Counted from the stretch's first letter, positions 24,201 to 32,746 are shown. The stretch is DNA of 35,574 bases from an uncultured Bacteroidota bacterium (GCA_913057895.1 CAJXOH010000016.1:1-35574); one strand, 5' to 3'. Numbers and translations: made by a program. The notes: generated from the sequence alone by a model not told the origin.

Positions 24201-24514
24201 CATCCTGTGATCGATGGAGGTATTACTCGTCCATTTCTTCTTCTTCAGAATTACGCTTTTTCCCACTCGGGCTTGCGCACATTTTTCAAAAAAATTCAAA
24301 GGTGCCTCCTTACAGAAAGCATTGATATTTTTGTGTTTATACAATCCTTGACATAGTATTTAACGTGTCAAAAAATCGACTAACGATCCAGAATAATCTT
24401 GGAATAGATTCATGGATTATCAATAAAAGAGTAGTGAGTAAATCATTGTTCATTATCCTGAATTCTATTAAATTATGATATCGTTAATAAAACGTTCTCT
24501 CAAATCAATCAATT
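24201..24514. other. 314-bp AT-rich gap with a TTGACA/TGTCAA dyad
   Basis: No convincing protein gene is seen. TTGACA (24348-24353) and TGTCAA (24366-24371) form a dyad with a 12-base spacer. The left arm is also a perfect -35 box with AAAAAT 17 bases later, so it could be an operator-bearing promoter for the 83-aa gene, with a leader of about 130 bases. On the minus strand TATAAA is followed by a perfect Shine-Dalgarno TAAGGAGG (24312-24305) and by two overlapping micro-ORFs, one of 19 codons at 24282-24223 with an acidic tail SEEEEMDE. These may be chance. The sequence around 24470-24490 is strongly AT-rich. Confidence 0.4.
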
Positions 24515-24766
24515 ATGGAAATTAAGTTCGTTAATAGAGCTCAAGTAAAGTCTACCAAGCGTAGGTCATCAAAGTTTAAGCCATTAATGGAAGCACTGGA
24601 TAAGCTAAAGCCAGGTGGTGATGCTGTAGAAGTATCCTATGAGTCTGAAAAAAATGTAAACTCAATGCGAACTGCTGTGTACCAATATAACCAGGAGCAC
24701 AAGGTTAAAATTAAGAGCGGAAAAAACGCGAAAGAGCAAAAAATCTATTTCTTCAGAGAGAAATAA
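24515..24766 (+). CDS. Small basic protein of unknown family
   Basis: This is an 83-aa protein, MEIKFVNRAQVKSTKRRSSK at the front, rich in Lys and Arg and with no Cys or Trp. The central part (FKPLMEALDKLKPGGDAVEV) looks like an amphipathic helix and turn. The C-terminal half (VNSMRTAVYQYNQEHKVKIK, then EQKIYFFREK) suggests a helix followed by a beta hairpin, compatible with a small nucleic-acid-binding fold. I do not recognise it. Coding use looks normal and the ATG start is clear. It is monocistronic, with a long AT-rich leader upstream and a GC-rich hairpin just after its stop. Confidence 0.75.
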   Translation: MEIKFVNRAQVKSTKRRSSKFKPLMEALDKLKPGGDAVEVSYESEKNVNSMRTAVYQYNQEHKVKIKSGKNAKEQKIYFFREK

Positions 24767-24779
24767 GAATAAAGGTGAG

Positions 24780-25523
24780 CTACGCCGCTGTATCTTGCGG
24801 CGGTGTTTCCTCCCATTTTATGTAGAGGTTCCTCACGTCATCGATATGCGTCGGTAATGTCGAGGTACTCCAGTTAGTAGTATCGACAGCTGGCATAATA
24901 TGTGCCTTAATCGTTCCAGGTGTAACAACCAAGGAGTCTCCTGGATTACGAGCACGATTTCCTTCAAAAAATACTGGCACGATTGGAATGCCAAGATCAA
25001 TGGCCATTCGAAAAGGACCTTTTTTGAATGGGCCAACAAGCCCCTCATGTTTTCTGGTGCCCTCTGGCGCTATGACAATGGAAAGACGGTTTTTTAGAAT
25101 GCGTTTGTACTGCTTATGAAGGTGTTGTACCGCCTGTTTAGAATTTTGCCGTTTAATAAAGATTTGACCCGTGACACGACCTAAGAGAAAGAAGACAGGG
25201 ATGTATTGTATCTCCCACTTTGCCACGTACCGAGATCTTGGAATTCCTAGGGCAAAGATCGTCAATAAATCGATGGTGGCATTATGATTAAAAATATAAA
25301 TGGCTTGTTTGGGTAACTCTGCATGAATGTGTCTTTCAAAGCGAATTCCAAGGATCCAAAAGCATGGAGCTATAAACCACGGGAGCACATATTGAGTCAT
25401 TGGGTTTGTTGCATGGCCAAATGTGAATAGATTGGCTAGAATGACGATAGGGTACATCAAGAGCATGTTGATCACAAATAGCGCAATGGCAAGGCCACTT
25501 CGAATGGCGTAAAGAGTATTCAT
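24780..25523 (-). CDS. plsC: 1-acyl-sn-glycerol-3-phosphate acyltransferase (PlsC family)
   Basis: This is a 247-aa membrane-associated acyltransferase. Two N-terminal hydrophobic segments (LAIALFVINMLLMYPIVILA and PWFIAPCFWILGI) precede the HX4D catalytic motif NHNATIDLL. APEGTRKHEGLVGPFKKG and IPIVPVFFEGN are the glycerol-3-phosphate-binding motifs. It makes phosphatidic acid from lysophosphatidic acid in phospholipid synthesis. It overlaps the upstream yraN gene by ATGA and is the last gene of the minus-strand block. The C-terminal tail (TPPQDTAA) overlaps the GC hairpin described separately. Confidence 0.88.
   Translation of the reverse strand: MNTLYAIRSGLAIALFVINMLLMYPIVILANLFTFGHATNPMTQYVLPWFIAPCFWILGIRFERHIHAELPKQAIYIFNHNATIDLLTIFALGIPRSRYVAKWEIQYIPVFFLLGRVTGQIFIKRQNSKQAVQHLHKQYKRILKNRLSIVIAPEGTRKHEGLVGPFKKGPFRMAIDLGIPIVPVFFEGNRARNPGDSLVVTPGTIKAHIMPAVDTTNWSTSTLPTHIDDVRNLYIKWEETPPQDTAA
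24783..24802 (+). terminator. Possible terminator of the 83-aa gene within the plsC 3' end
   Basis: CGCCGC (24783-24788) and GCGGCG (24797-24802) form a 6-bp GC stem with an 8-base loop, 16 bases after the stop of the 83-aa gene. The following bases (GTGTTTCC) hold only a short T-run. The hairpin lies in the last codons of the convergent plsC gene, so it would have to serve both roles. Confidence 0.45.
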
Positions 25524-25885
25524 CGATCAATTCCCTCAAGATGTTCAATCACGGGTGGAATATCTTCATCTGGACTCATAACAATCCCCACTAGATCTAC
25601 ACGAGTCGGGGAGGGATCCATCTTACGTTCATAAATCCAGGCAGCTCCAGCTTTTTGGACTCGCCGTAGTTGTGAATCACTTAATCCTTCGTCAGGGTAC
25701 CCAAATTGTGTCGATTGCCGTGTCTTCACTTCCACAAATACGATACAAAAGCCATCATAGGCTACAAGATCAACTTCACTTTTCTCAAAATGATAATTCT
25801 GTTCAAGAATCGTCCACCCTTTTGTGGTTAAATAGTCTGCAGCGACCGTCTCTCCAAGTGTCCCTAAATCTTGCTTTGTTGTCAT
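25520..25885 (-). CDS. yraN: YraN/UPF0102 family endonuclease-like protein
   Basis: This is a 121-aa protein with the restriction-endonuclease-like fold of UPF0102. The motifs are LGTLGETVAADYLTTKGW, SEVDLVAYDG (the usual GEIDLIA) and FVEVKTRQS, giving the Glu-Asp-ExK set. The biological role of the family is uncertain. It lies between a GbsR-type regulator and plsC, overlapping each by four bases (ATGA), so the three genes are translationally linked. Confidence 0.9.
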   Translation of the reverse strand: MTTKQDLGTLGETVAADYLTTKGWTILEQNYHFEKSEVDLVAYDGFCIVFVEVKTRQSTQFGYPDEGLSDSQLRRVQKAGAAWIYERKMDPSPTRVDLVGIVMSPDEDIPPVIEHLEGIDR

Positions 25886-26487
25886 TCTGATTTGCCTCGT
25901 AATGCTTGACCAGCTTCGGCAACCCGTACCAATGTTTTAAGATACTGTTGATGCTTGCCTTTTATATACGGAGTAATGGCCGTAGAAAACCTTTCAAACA
26001 TCTCGATAAATTCCAGCACATTTTTCATCCGCTGGTGAACCTCCTCGCTTTCTTCTAGGCTTGAATCAACATGGTAAGCATCGAGTAATTCGCTCATTTT
26101 TCGTTGAACGGGAGCAATTTCTCGTTCCTGACGGTTGCGAACGATACAAGACACAATTTCCCACACATCTGCCTCTGCGATGTAGTGATCTTTTCTATCA
26201 CCTTCTTTTTGTACTTTTTGAATCAGCCCCCAATGGATGAGTTCATGGAGGTTCATATTTGCGGTTCCACGACTAATACCTAGAGCCTCCATGATTTGGT
26301 CAGTAGTCATAGACTCTGGGTGTACATAGAGCAAGGCATGAATTTGTGCCATCGATCTATTGATTCCCCATGCATGAGCCATCTCACTCCAGAACTCCAC
26401 AAAGTCTGCGCGAGTCTTTTCTAACGATTCCTGAGGTGATGCAGGTGGATTGTCTTGCCCCAATGGTGTAGAAGAAGAATCTGCCAT
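25882..26487 (-). CDS. GbsR/MarR family transcriptional regulator
   Basis: This is a 201-aa regulator with a winged helix at about residues 40-110: HPESMTTDQIMEALGISRG, then ANMNLHELIHWGLIQKV and the wing EGDRKDHYIA. This matches the GbsR branch (choline/glycine-betaine regulators in Bacillus), but the family in Bacteroidota has many unknown roles. The C-terminal half is helical and likely drives dimerisation. It lies between an aminotransferase gene (27 bp upstream) and yraN (overlap). No osmolyte transport genes are near, so the target is unknown. Confidence 0.87.
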   Translation of the reverse strand: MADSSSTPLGQDNPPASPQESLEKTRADFVEFWSEMAHAWGINRSMAQIHALLYVHPESMTTDQIMEALGISRGTANMNLHELIHWGLIQKVQKEGDRKDHYIAEADVWEIVSCIVRNRQEREIAPVQRKMSELLDAYHVDSSLEESEEVHQRMKNVLEFIEMFERFSTAITPYIKGKHQQYLKTLVRVAEAGQALRGKSE

Positions 26488-26514
26488 GAAGTTTTTAATA
26501 ATATAAAGTGACTT

Positions 26515-27729
26515 TTAGGAAGACATGGGTGAAAGTCCTTCAATGAAGGTTTCGAGTCTTTGTAGGGCCTCATCAAGATGTGCATCTGAGGCAGCAAAAC
26601 TAAGTCGAATGCCATTTGGCTCCCCAAAGGCATCCCCAGGAACCATTCCTAGACCCGCATGCTCCAAGGCTTCCATACAAAAATCCGTAGATGACTCAAT
26701 GGTTGCTCCATAGGCTGTTTTTGTCCCTAGCAATCCAGAAATATCTGGAAATACATAAAATGCTCCTTGAGGTACCTGACATTGTACCCCTTTCATGTGT
26801 TGGAGCCTGTCAACAACCTTGTCGCGTCTCGTACGAAAGGTTTGCTTCATGTCATCTAACTCAGAGAGAGGTAGGTCATAAGCCGCAATTCCAGCATATT
26901 GAGAAATGGTTGAAGGAGCGGATGTCTCCTGACTCTGAATTTTTGCGAGCCCTTTTGCAATTTCTACAGGTGCAACCATGTAGCCAAGCCTCCAACCCGT
27001 CATAGCAAATCCTTTCGAAAACCCATTTATAATGATTCCACGTTCAAAAAGATCAGGTGCTACCGTAAACAAACTTGGAGCCTCTCCATCATAGACAAGG
27101 TATTCATAGATTTCATCGGAATAGATCATCACATTTGGATGGGCTCGGAGAACGTCCGCTAGTTCTAATAATTCGTCTCTGGTGTAACAACTTCCAGTAG
27201 GATTGGATGGCGAGCAAAGAATAAGCCCACGAGTTTTTGGAGTAATGGCTTGTTTGAGCTGTTCAGGGTTGAGTTTATAGGCTGACTCATAACTTGTCCG
27301 TATAAAAATGGGAGTTCCCTCAGCAAAACGGACCATTTCTGGATAAGAGACCCAAAATGGTGTTGGGATAATGACTTCATCACCAGGATTAAGCGTCGCT
27401 AATAAACTAAAACCGATCGACTGCTTGGCTCCATTGGATACAACAATTTGATCGATACCAACCTCTAGACCTTGATCTCTAGATATTTTATGAGCAATTC
27501 GCTCACGCAAAGCAGGAAGGCCAGCATTTACAGTATACCCGTGATGTCCATCATGGATCGCTTGAATCGCAGCATCACAAATGACTCCTGGGGTTTGAAA
27601 GTCTGGCTCACCAGCAGTCAGTGCGACTATGGACTTCCCTTCTGCTGCAAGTTCCTTGGCTCGCGCAGAAAACTTTAAGGTTTGAGATGGGGCTAGTGCT
27701 TGTGCACGATTGGAAACTTGAAATGCCAT
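26515..27729 (-). CDS. PLP-dependent aminotransferase, aspartate type I
   Basis: This is a 404-aa fold-type I aminotransferase. ALTAGEPDFQTP and VVSNGAKQSIGFSLLATLNP open the domain. CSPSNPTGSCYTRDEL contains the substrate-carboxylate Asn region, MIYSDEIYEYLVYDG has the cofactor Asp/Tyr, and NGFSKGFAMTGWRLGY has the PLP-binding Lys. GIRLSFAASD carries the C-terminal Arg. It belongs to the Ib group of aspartate (or aspartate/prephenate) aminotransferases, converting aspartate and 2-oxoglutarate to oxaloacetate and glutamate. The exact substrate is not fixed by sequence. It follows coaD by 52 bp and precedes the GbsR-like gene. Confidence 0.9.
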   Translation of the reverse strand: MAFQVSNRAQALAPSQTLKFSARAKELAAEGKSIVALTAGEPDFQTPGVICDAAIQAIHDGHHGYTVNAGLPALRERIAHKISRDQGLEVGIDQIVVSNGAKQSIGFSLLATLNPGDEVIIPTPFWVSYPEMVRFAEGTPIFIRTSYESAYKLNPEQLKQAITPKTRGLILCSPSNPTGSCYTRDELLELADVLRAHPNVMIYSDEIYEYLVYDGEAPSLFTVAPDLFERGIIINGFSKGFAMTGWRLGYMVAPVEIAKGLAKIQSQETSAPSTISQYAGIAAYDLPLSELDDMKQTFRTRRDKVVDRLQHMKGVQCQVPQGAFYVFPDISGLLGTKTAYGATIESSTDFCMEALEHAGLGMVPGDAFGEPNGIRLSFAASDAHLDEALQRLETFIEGLSPMSS

Positions 27730-27781
27730 AGAATGATCTAAAAATCAAAGATGAGTGAAGGGGAATCGAATCAAAAAAGGT

Positions 27782-28276
27782 TCACGAGGTAGCAAACTTC
27801 TGTCGAAGCGCCAAAGCTACAGGTTCAGGAACAAAGGAGGACAGGTCTCCTCCCCATGCAGCAATTTCTTTGACGACAGAAGCAGAAATGAATGTGAGTT
27901 GCTCATCAGGCATCAAAAATACGGTATCGATCTCAGGGGCAAGCCTACGATTTGTTAGTGCCATTCGAAACTCATACTCGAAATCAGACAGTTGTCGAAC
28001 TCCACGAATAAGAATTTTGGTGTTTTTCTCCTTTGCAAAGTCAATGAGAAGACCCTGAAATTGTTCAACAGCCACTTGAGACGCCCATTCTTTCCCTTGA
28101 ATGGCATCTTGTATCATTTCCACTCGTTCATCTCCTGTGAAAAGTGCGGTCTTAGTGTTATTGACGGCTACTGTCACAATAATCTTCTCAAATAAGTCAC
28201 ATGCTCGACCAAGTAAATCAACATGGCCATTGGTGATAGGGTCAAAGCTGCCTGGAAACAGAGCGGTTTTGGACAT
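27782..28276 (-). CDS. coaD: Pantetheine-phosphate adenylyltransferase
   Basis: This is a 164-aa enzyme of coenzyme A synthesis that joins 4'-phosphopantetheine and ATP to dephospho-CoA. MSKTALFPGSFDPITNGHVD carries the nucleotidyltransferase T/HxGH motif as TNGH. ILIRGVRQLSDFEYEFRMA and ISASVVKEIAAWGGDLSSFV are the family's other hallmarks. ATG 28276 is chosen over an upstream in-frame ATG at 28300 because it gives the standard N terminus and avoids overlap with rsmD. The rsmD-coaD pair is a common bacterial arrangement. Confidence 0.95.
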   Translation of the reverse strand: MSKTALFPGSFDPITNGHVDLLGRACDLFEKIIVTVAVNNTKTALFTGDERVEMIQDAIQGKEWASQVAVEQFQGLLIDFAKEKNTKILIRGVRQLSDFEYEFRMALTNRRLAPEIDTVFLMPDEQLTFISASVVKEIAAWGGDLSSFVPEPVALALRQKFATS

Positions 28277-28289
28277 GTACGACACGCAT

Positions 28290-28826
28290 TTATGGTTCAA
28301 AGATACTTAAAATCGTACGGCCATAGGGTTTTGTACGCACACAGTTGGGGTGTTCTGAAAACTCATGACGCCGATCATGTTCCAATATAAATGTTCCGCC
28401 ATCTAAAAGAAGGTTTCCATCTAGGATGATTGAAGGAAGATCGGGAAGAGCAGGCCAGTCATAGGGAGGATCAGCTAGAATAATATCGAATGTGTGCGGC
28501 TTTTGATCCAAATAGGCTGAAACATCTAGATGATGGATTCGCACCTTTGCCTCAACGCCAAAAGCGTCGCATGTATGTTGAAGTCGCTTTACAACGTCTG
28601 TTTCTGCTTCGACAAAGTCTACGGTTGACGCCCCTCTAGAGAGAGCTTCTAATCCTAGGTTTCCTGTCCCAGCAAATAAATCGAGTACCGTATGTCCTTC
28701 CCATACATAACGAGCATCCAAGTAAGAAAAAATAGCTTCTTTTGTTCGATCAGACGTAGGACGAACCTTCTGGCTAGTAGCTGCTGGGATAGACTTACCC
28801 TTGAATGTCCCGGCTATAATCCTCAA
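28290..28826 (-). CDS. rsmD: 16S rRNA (guanine(966)-N2)-methyltransferase
   Basis: This is a 178-aa SAM-dependent methyltransferase beginning MRIIAGTFKGKSI. KVRPTSDRTKEAIFSYL, VLDLFAGTGNLGLEALSRGA (SAM site) and the catalytic LADPPYDWP are all present. It modifies G966 in 16S rRNA in the small-subunit head. It starts 13 bp after a GspG-like gene and is followed by coaD after 13 bp. Confidence 0.95.
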   Translation of the reverse strand: MRIIAGTFKGKSIPAATSQKVRPTSDRTKEAIFSYLDARYVWEGHTVLDLFAGTGNLGLEALSRGASTVDFVEAETDVVKRLQHTCDAFGVEAKVRIHHLDVSAYLDQKPHTFDIILADPPYDWPALPDLPSIILDGNLLLDGGTFILEHDRRHEFSEHPNCVRTKPYGRTILSIFEP

Positions 28827-28839
28827 AGATGTATGGGTA

Positions 28840-29313
28840 CTAGTTCCAGTTCGGAGCGTTTAGCATCGTCGTTCGACGTAAATCACCGATTTGATCGTCA
28901 GAATCGGGATCTTCTAGTAGGTACACATTCGGTCGCAGTGTGTCATTCAGTGTATACGAAAACGTCGCACCAGATCTTGGAGATACGATAAGTTGATCTG
29001 CACTAAATGTATCGGGTGGTAAAAACGCAAAAATGGAATCGGCTTGTGCTGCAATAACGCTGTCAGACTTTACCCACTCAACCAGTGTTGCCAAGCCGTT
29101 TTCAGTTGGAGGGTAATCGCCAATACGAGAATTGTATAGTACAAGAGCATCTCTAACAAGCTCCATGCGATGACGAACATTTTCTGTCATCTCCTGTTCC
29201 GCGATGACGGCTTTATATGGATCTGTAAGTGACCTATATAATAAATAGGATAGAGCAACAACGATTACGAACAATACGATGCTTAAAATCTTGGTGCGTG
29301 AAGCGAGTCCCAT
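28840..29313 (-). CDS. Membrane-anchored protein with GspG-like C-terminal region
   Basis: This is a 157-aa protein with one N-terminal membrane helix (ILSIVLFVIVVALSYLLYRS). The soluble part resembles the major pseudopilin GspG: RHRMELVRDALVLYNSRIGD followed by YPPTENGLATLV is close to the ALxxYxxDNGxYPTTEQGLxAL pattern. The prepilin peptidase site (Gly-Phe-Thr-Leu-x-Glu before the helix) is missing, and no type II secretion gene is adjacent. It is more likely a fixed membrane protein that shares or mimics the pseudopilin head. It heads the rsmD-coaD block. Confidence 0.65.
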   Translation of the reverse strand: MGLASRTKILSIVLFVIVVALSYLLYRSLTDPYKAVIAEQEMTENVRHRMELVRDALVLYNSRIGDYPPTENGLATLVEWVKSDSVIAAQADSIFAFLPPDTFSADQLIVSPRSGATFSYTLNDTLRPNVYLLEDPDSDDQIGDLRRTTMLNAPNWN

Positions 29314-29466
29314 GAGGGTAAAATCAATTGGTTAGTTAAAAACAGAAAATAGTCGCACAGTCTTTGATATGCAAACGATTGACTGAATCGCAATGTAAAA
29401 ATTGTGAAAAACATTCTATTTTACTCTAGCTTATCTATCACACAAACTTGGTCATTAATCCTCACC

Positions 29467-29817
29467 ATGATATACAAACAGCACGCTTTTTATCTATGTA
29501 AAACCCCACTAAGCGCCTCTGGTGTATCGGATGTTGAGGTGTTAAGCCATGAGGTTGATACTAAGGACTTCCCAAAGCTATTCCAGGAGTTTGAAGCCAA
29601 GCGTTCTCATGCTTTTAATCAGGATCAGCTCTACAGCATTGTTCGTGCGGATGATGTGTTTGACTTAATCCGGGCTACGTCGGCTGATGAGGCCAAAGAA
29701 TTGGCCTGGGAAAAAGCACAACCAGATATTGTGACCAACTTGCAGCACCGATCCATGCAAGACGGGGACAAAAATGCAGCGGCCATTCTTAAAGATGTCC
29801 ACGGCATCGAGGATTGA
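29467..29817 (+). CDS. Hypothetical protein, 117 aa
   Basis: The protein starts MIYKQHAFYLCKTPLSASGV. It is soluble, acidic and probably alpha/beta, with a helical stretch DDVFDLIRATSADEAKELAW. I do not recognise the family. An in-frame GTG at 29404 would add 21 residues, but the ATG is preferred. It stands alone between two minus-strand genes. Its 3' end lies in an inverted repeat that spans the junction with the convergent GH3 gene. Confidence 0.65.
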   Translation: MIYKQHAFYLCKTPLSASGVSDVEVLSHEVDTKDFPKLFQEFEAKRSHAFNQDQLYSIVRADDVFDLIRATSADEAKELAWEKAQPDIVTNLQHRSMQDGDKNAAAILKDVHGIED

Positions 29818-29879
29818 TCGAGATAGACTCAAGTCTTACTTAACGAGTATTTCATAAATCTATCTCTTCGTTCGATCAA
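29814..29879. repeat. Two-part inverted repeat at a convergent gene junction
   Basis: TTGATCGAGATAGA (29814-29827) faces TCTATCTC (29859-29866) and, after a 6-base bulge, CGATCAA (29873-29879). This gives 8 bp plus 7 bp of pairing around a 31-base loop. It covers the stop codons of both convergent genes. There is no T-run, so it may be a bidirectional stabilising or Rho-assisted structure rather than a classic terminator. Confidence 0.5.
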
Positions 29880-32746
29880 TAATTGATACTCCTCATCACT
29901 GCGTCTGCAATATCCGCACGGACACGACCGATTTGACTTCCATAACGTCGATTTGGATAAGTTCTATTCGTAAGAACAATGATGGCAATGTTTTTATCCG
30001 GATCAACCCAAAAACTGGTACCTGTAAATCCTGTATGCCCAAAACTATCGTTACTTGTCAGTGTTCCAGCTGTGCTAAAGCCTACACTTTTTCGATCAAA
30101 TCCCAAGCCTCGCTGATTGATGGGTGACTGTTGGCTTGTAAATAGGTCAATGATGTCAGGGGTAAGATACTGATGTCCACCATAGGTTCCGTCATTCAGA
30201 AGCATGAAGAAGTATTTCGCCATATCTTGAACAGATGAGAAAAGTCCCGCATGGCCAGCAATTCCATCCATAAAATATGCGCGCTCATCATGTACTTTTT
30301 TGTGCACGAGGCCGCGATTATAAACCGTATCGATTTCTGTGGGTGGTATTCTGTTGGTGAAATCTGAACCAGATACCTCAGGATTGTAGGTAGTGGAGAT
30401 CATGCCCATTGGCTCAAAGAACTCATCGTGAACATATTGATCAATCCGTTTTCTGCTTACTTCTTCAATAATTTCAGCTAGGATGATGAATCCTAAATCG
30501 CTGTAAACATACTCCTCACCCGGATGATTAATCAAAGGTTCATTCCGTACGGCTTCGATTAACTCCTTTCGAGTGCGTAATTCATCTACATATATTCGAA
30601 AAGCAGGGAGGCCTGAAGTGTGAAGCAATAAATGCCGGACCGTAATCTCCCGTTTTTTCCCCTTACCAAATTCAGGAATATATTTTGAGGCAAGATTGTC
30701 CAAAGAGATTTTTCCTTCATCTACCAATTTCATGATAGCTGTTGTTGTAGCCATAATTTTTGTGATGGATGCCAGATCATACACTCCCTTTGATTGAACC
30801 GCCTGGGTCTTAGAATAGTCATGATACCCGTACCCTTGCTGCCAAACGAGAGCACCGTTTCGCATCACTCCGACAACACCTCCAGGAAAGACCGAATCAT
30901 TGATAGCACGTTGCATGATTTTATCTACCACGATGAGTGAATCGATGGACATATTGGCAGCAATTGGATCGTCGTAACGAACCGTTGTTTGAGGCATCTC
31001 AATTCCGTCTCCAATGTTGTACATCCCGGGAATTTCAGCTGGGAGGGTTCCTTGAATATCAGAAGCCCCAAAGATTGATGGAATGGTTTCTCGAACCTGG
31101 TCACTTGCGGCGGACCATGCCATCAAATGAACGTCAGCGTCTGGAAAATGTTCGACAATGTAGGGGTTGCCGAAGGAGAGCAGGATTTCTGGTTTATCGA
31201 ACCCAGATAGTTGTTTTAAGATTTGGTGGTATTCTTCGGGCATCTGCAGTGCATGATAGGAGCGAACTCGTATGAAAGATCCAAGAACAATCAGGTCGGC
31301 TTGTTGAGCATCCTTCATTAACTCATTGATCTCCTCGTCACTTGTTCTTGAATCCAGTGAGTGGTATTGAGTATTATTATGATATCGACTAATCTCCTCT
31401 CTGAGCGTGTGAGCAGATGAGTGTTCCTCGCCATCCGATATTCCAACAATCAGAATCTTTGGATAATCAACCTGTCGTATCGGTAGGATTTTTTCGTTCT
31501 TTAACAGAGTAACCGATTCTCGTGCTACTCGATTGGCTGCATTCTGAAATTCTGGGGTATTAATCTTTTTGCTTAACGACGTTATGTTTACAAGCCGATG
31601 TGTAAAAATCCCCTTCTCTGCTTTCATTTGAAGGATCTTTCGAACGGAGTGATCAATTCGCTCTTCTGACAATTCTCCAGCTTCTATAGCCTTTATAAGT
31701 TCATTAATCGCCGCTTTTTCATCGGTACTTATCAACATTTGATCTACCCCAGCGTCAAGAGCTTTAATCACAGCCTGGCCGGGTGAGTAATGTGCTGCAA
31801 TTCCTTGCATCTCTAAAGCATCGGTTACAATTAATCCATCAAACGAAAGGCTATCGATCAGAATTCTGTTCAAAATTGATGGATCTAGTGTTCCAGGCAG
31901 ACCTTCATTTTCGCTAATATTGGGAAAGGCGATGTGCGCACTCATCACGCTCTCCATCCCTTTGTTAATAGACTCACGAAAGGGGACGAGTTCAAGCGAA
32001 TCAAGCCTCGCATAATCGTGTGTAATGGTTGGGAGGGCTAAATGTGAGTCTGTTTCGGTATCACCATGGCCAGGGAAATGCTTTCCAGTTGTGATTAATC
32101 CCTGACTCTGAACGCCTTTCATAAATTCTTCCCCGTATATGGCTACCATTTGAGGATCTGAAGAATAGGACCGGACATTAATCACAGGGTTATTCGGGTT
32201 GTTGTTTACATCCAAAACGGGAGCATAAATTTGATGAACTCCGAGAGCATTTGCTTCCATTGCCGTTATTTTTCCCTTCACGAATGCATTGTAGGGATTT
32301 CCTGTAGCGGCCACCCCCATTGCTGGGGTAAATCTTGTTGTTCCGTCAATACGCATAGCAGCACCAAACTCCATATCCTGCGCAATCCACAATGGATATT
32401 TAGCTAAATCTTGGAGTTCATTAGTTCTCATGGCCTGACCGTAGACATCTCCCTGGAAAAAGATGACCCCACCAACATGATAATCGCTAATCAATTCTCT
32501 TAAACGAAGGTGATCAACATCGCGGTTGTTGGAGAATCGACCATACGCTCGAACCATAAAAAGCTGACCAATTTTTTCATCAAGCGTCATATCCTCTAAT
32601 AGAGATTCAATATCCACGCCATCATTTCCTTGAATCGTATTTACGTGCGTTGAATCATTTTCTGCATCAAGAATCGTTGTTGTAGCTGAGTAAGCATCAA
32701 AACTAATTGAGATCAGCAGGAGAATGAGGGAACTGGTTCTTATCAT
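29876..32746 (-). CDS. GH3 NagZ-like glycosidase fused to a serine beta-lactamase-type domain
   Basis: This is an exported protein of about 956 aa (TTG/ATG alternatives up to 32779 add 11). The signal is MIRTSSLILLLISISFDAYS. GH3 N-domain follows: KHFPGHGDTETDSH is the NagZ signature with its catalytic His, and IVTDALEMQGI carries the nucleophile Asp. A GH3 C-type Rossmann segment comes next (ILIVGISDGEEHSS). From about residue 600 a class C-like beta-lactamase/penicillin-binding domain follows, with SITK (near 660), YSDLG (Tyr motif) and HTG in place of KTG. It probably acts in cell-wall recycling, releasing N-acetylglucosamine and cutting or binding peptide. Both active sites look complete. 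It is not necessarily an antibiotic-resistance enzyme. Confidence 0.88.
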   Translation of the reverse strand: MIRTSSLILLLISISFDAYSATTTILDAENDSTHVNTIQGNDGVDIESLLEDMTLDEKIGQLFMVRAYGRFSNNRDVDHLRLRELISDYHVGGVIFFQGDVYGQAMRTNELQDLAKYPLWIAQDMEFGAAMRIDGTTRFTPAMGVAATGNPYNAFVKGKITAMEANALGVHQIYAPVLDVNNNPNNPVINVRSYSSDPQMVAIYGEEFMKGVQSQGLITTGKHFPGHGDTETDSHLALPTITHDYARLDSLELVPFRESINKGMESVMSAHIAFPNISENEGLPGTLDPSILNRILIDSLSFDGLIVTDALEMQGIAAHYSPGQAVIKALDAGVDQMLISTDEKAAINELIKAIEAGELSEERIDHSVRKILQMKAEKGIFTHRLVNITSLSKKINTPEFQNAANRVARESVTLLKNEKILPIRQVDYPKILIVGISDGEEHSSAHTLREEISRYHNNTQYHSLDSRTSDEEINELMKDAQQADLIVLGSFIRVRSYHALQMPEEYHQILKQLSGFDKPEILLSFGNPYIVEHFPDADVHLMAWSAASDQVRETIPSIFGASDIQGTLPAEIPGMYNIGDGIEMPQTTVRYDDPIAANMSIDSLIVVDKIMQRAINDSVFPGGVVGVMRNGALVWQQGYGYHDYSKTQAVQSKGVYDLASITKIMATTTAIMKLVDEGKISLDNLASKYIPEFGKGKKREITVRHLLLHTSGLPAFRIYVDELRTRKELIEAVRNEPLINHPGEEYVYSDLGFIILAEIIEEVSRKRIDQYVHDEFFEPMGMISTTYNPEVSGSDFTNRIPPTEIDTVYNRGLVHKKVHDERAYFMDGIAGHAGLFSSVQDMAKYFFMLLNDGTYGGHQYLTPDIIDLFTSQQSPINQRGLGFDRKSVGFSTAGTLTSNDSFGHTGFTGTSFWVDPDKNIAIIVLTNRTYPNRRYGSQIGRVRADIADAVMRSINY

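Noticed and set aside
24039-24344. Minus-strand open frame of 101 codons through tRNA-Val
   Set aside because: It reads through the tRNA on the other strand and has the typical tRNA-antisense peptide; no independent coding support.
30000-30800. Beta-lactamase domain as an antibiotic-resistance gene
   Set aside because: It is fused to a NagZ-like glycosidase, has HTG in place of KTG and lacks a resistance-gene context; a cell-wall role is more likely.
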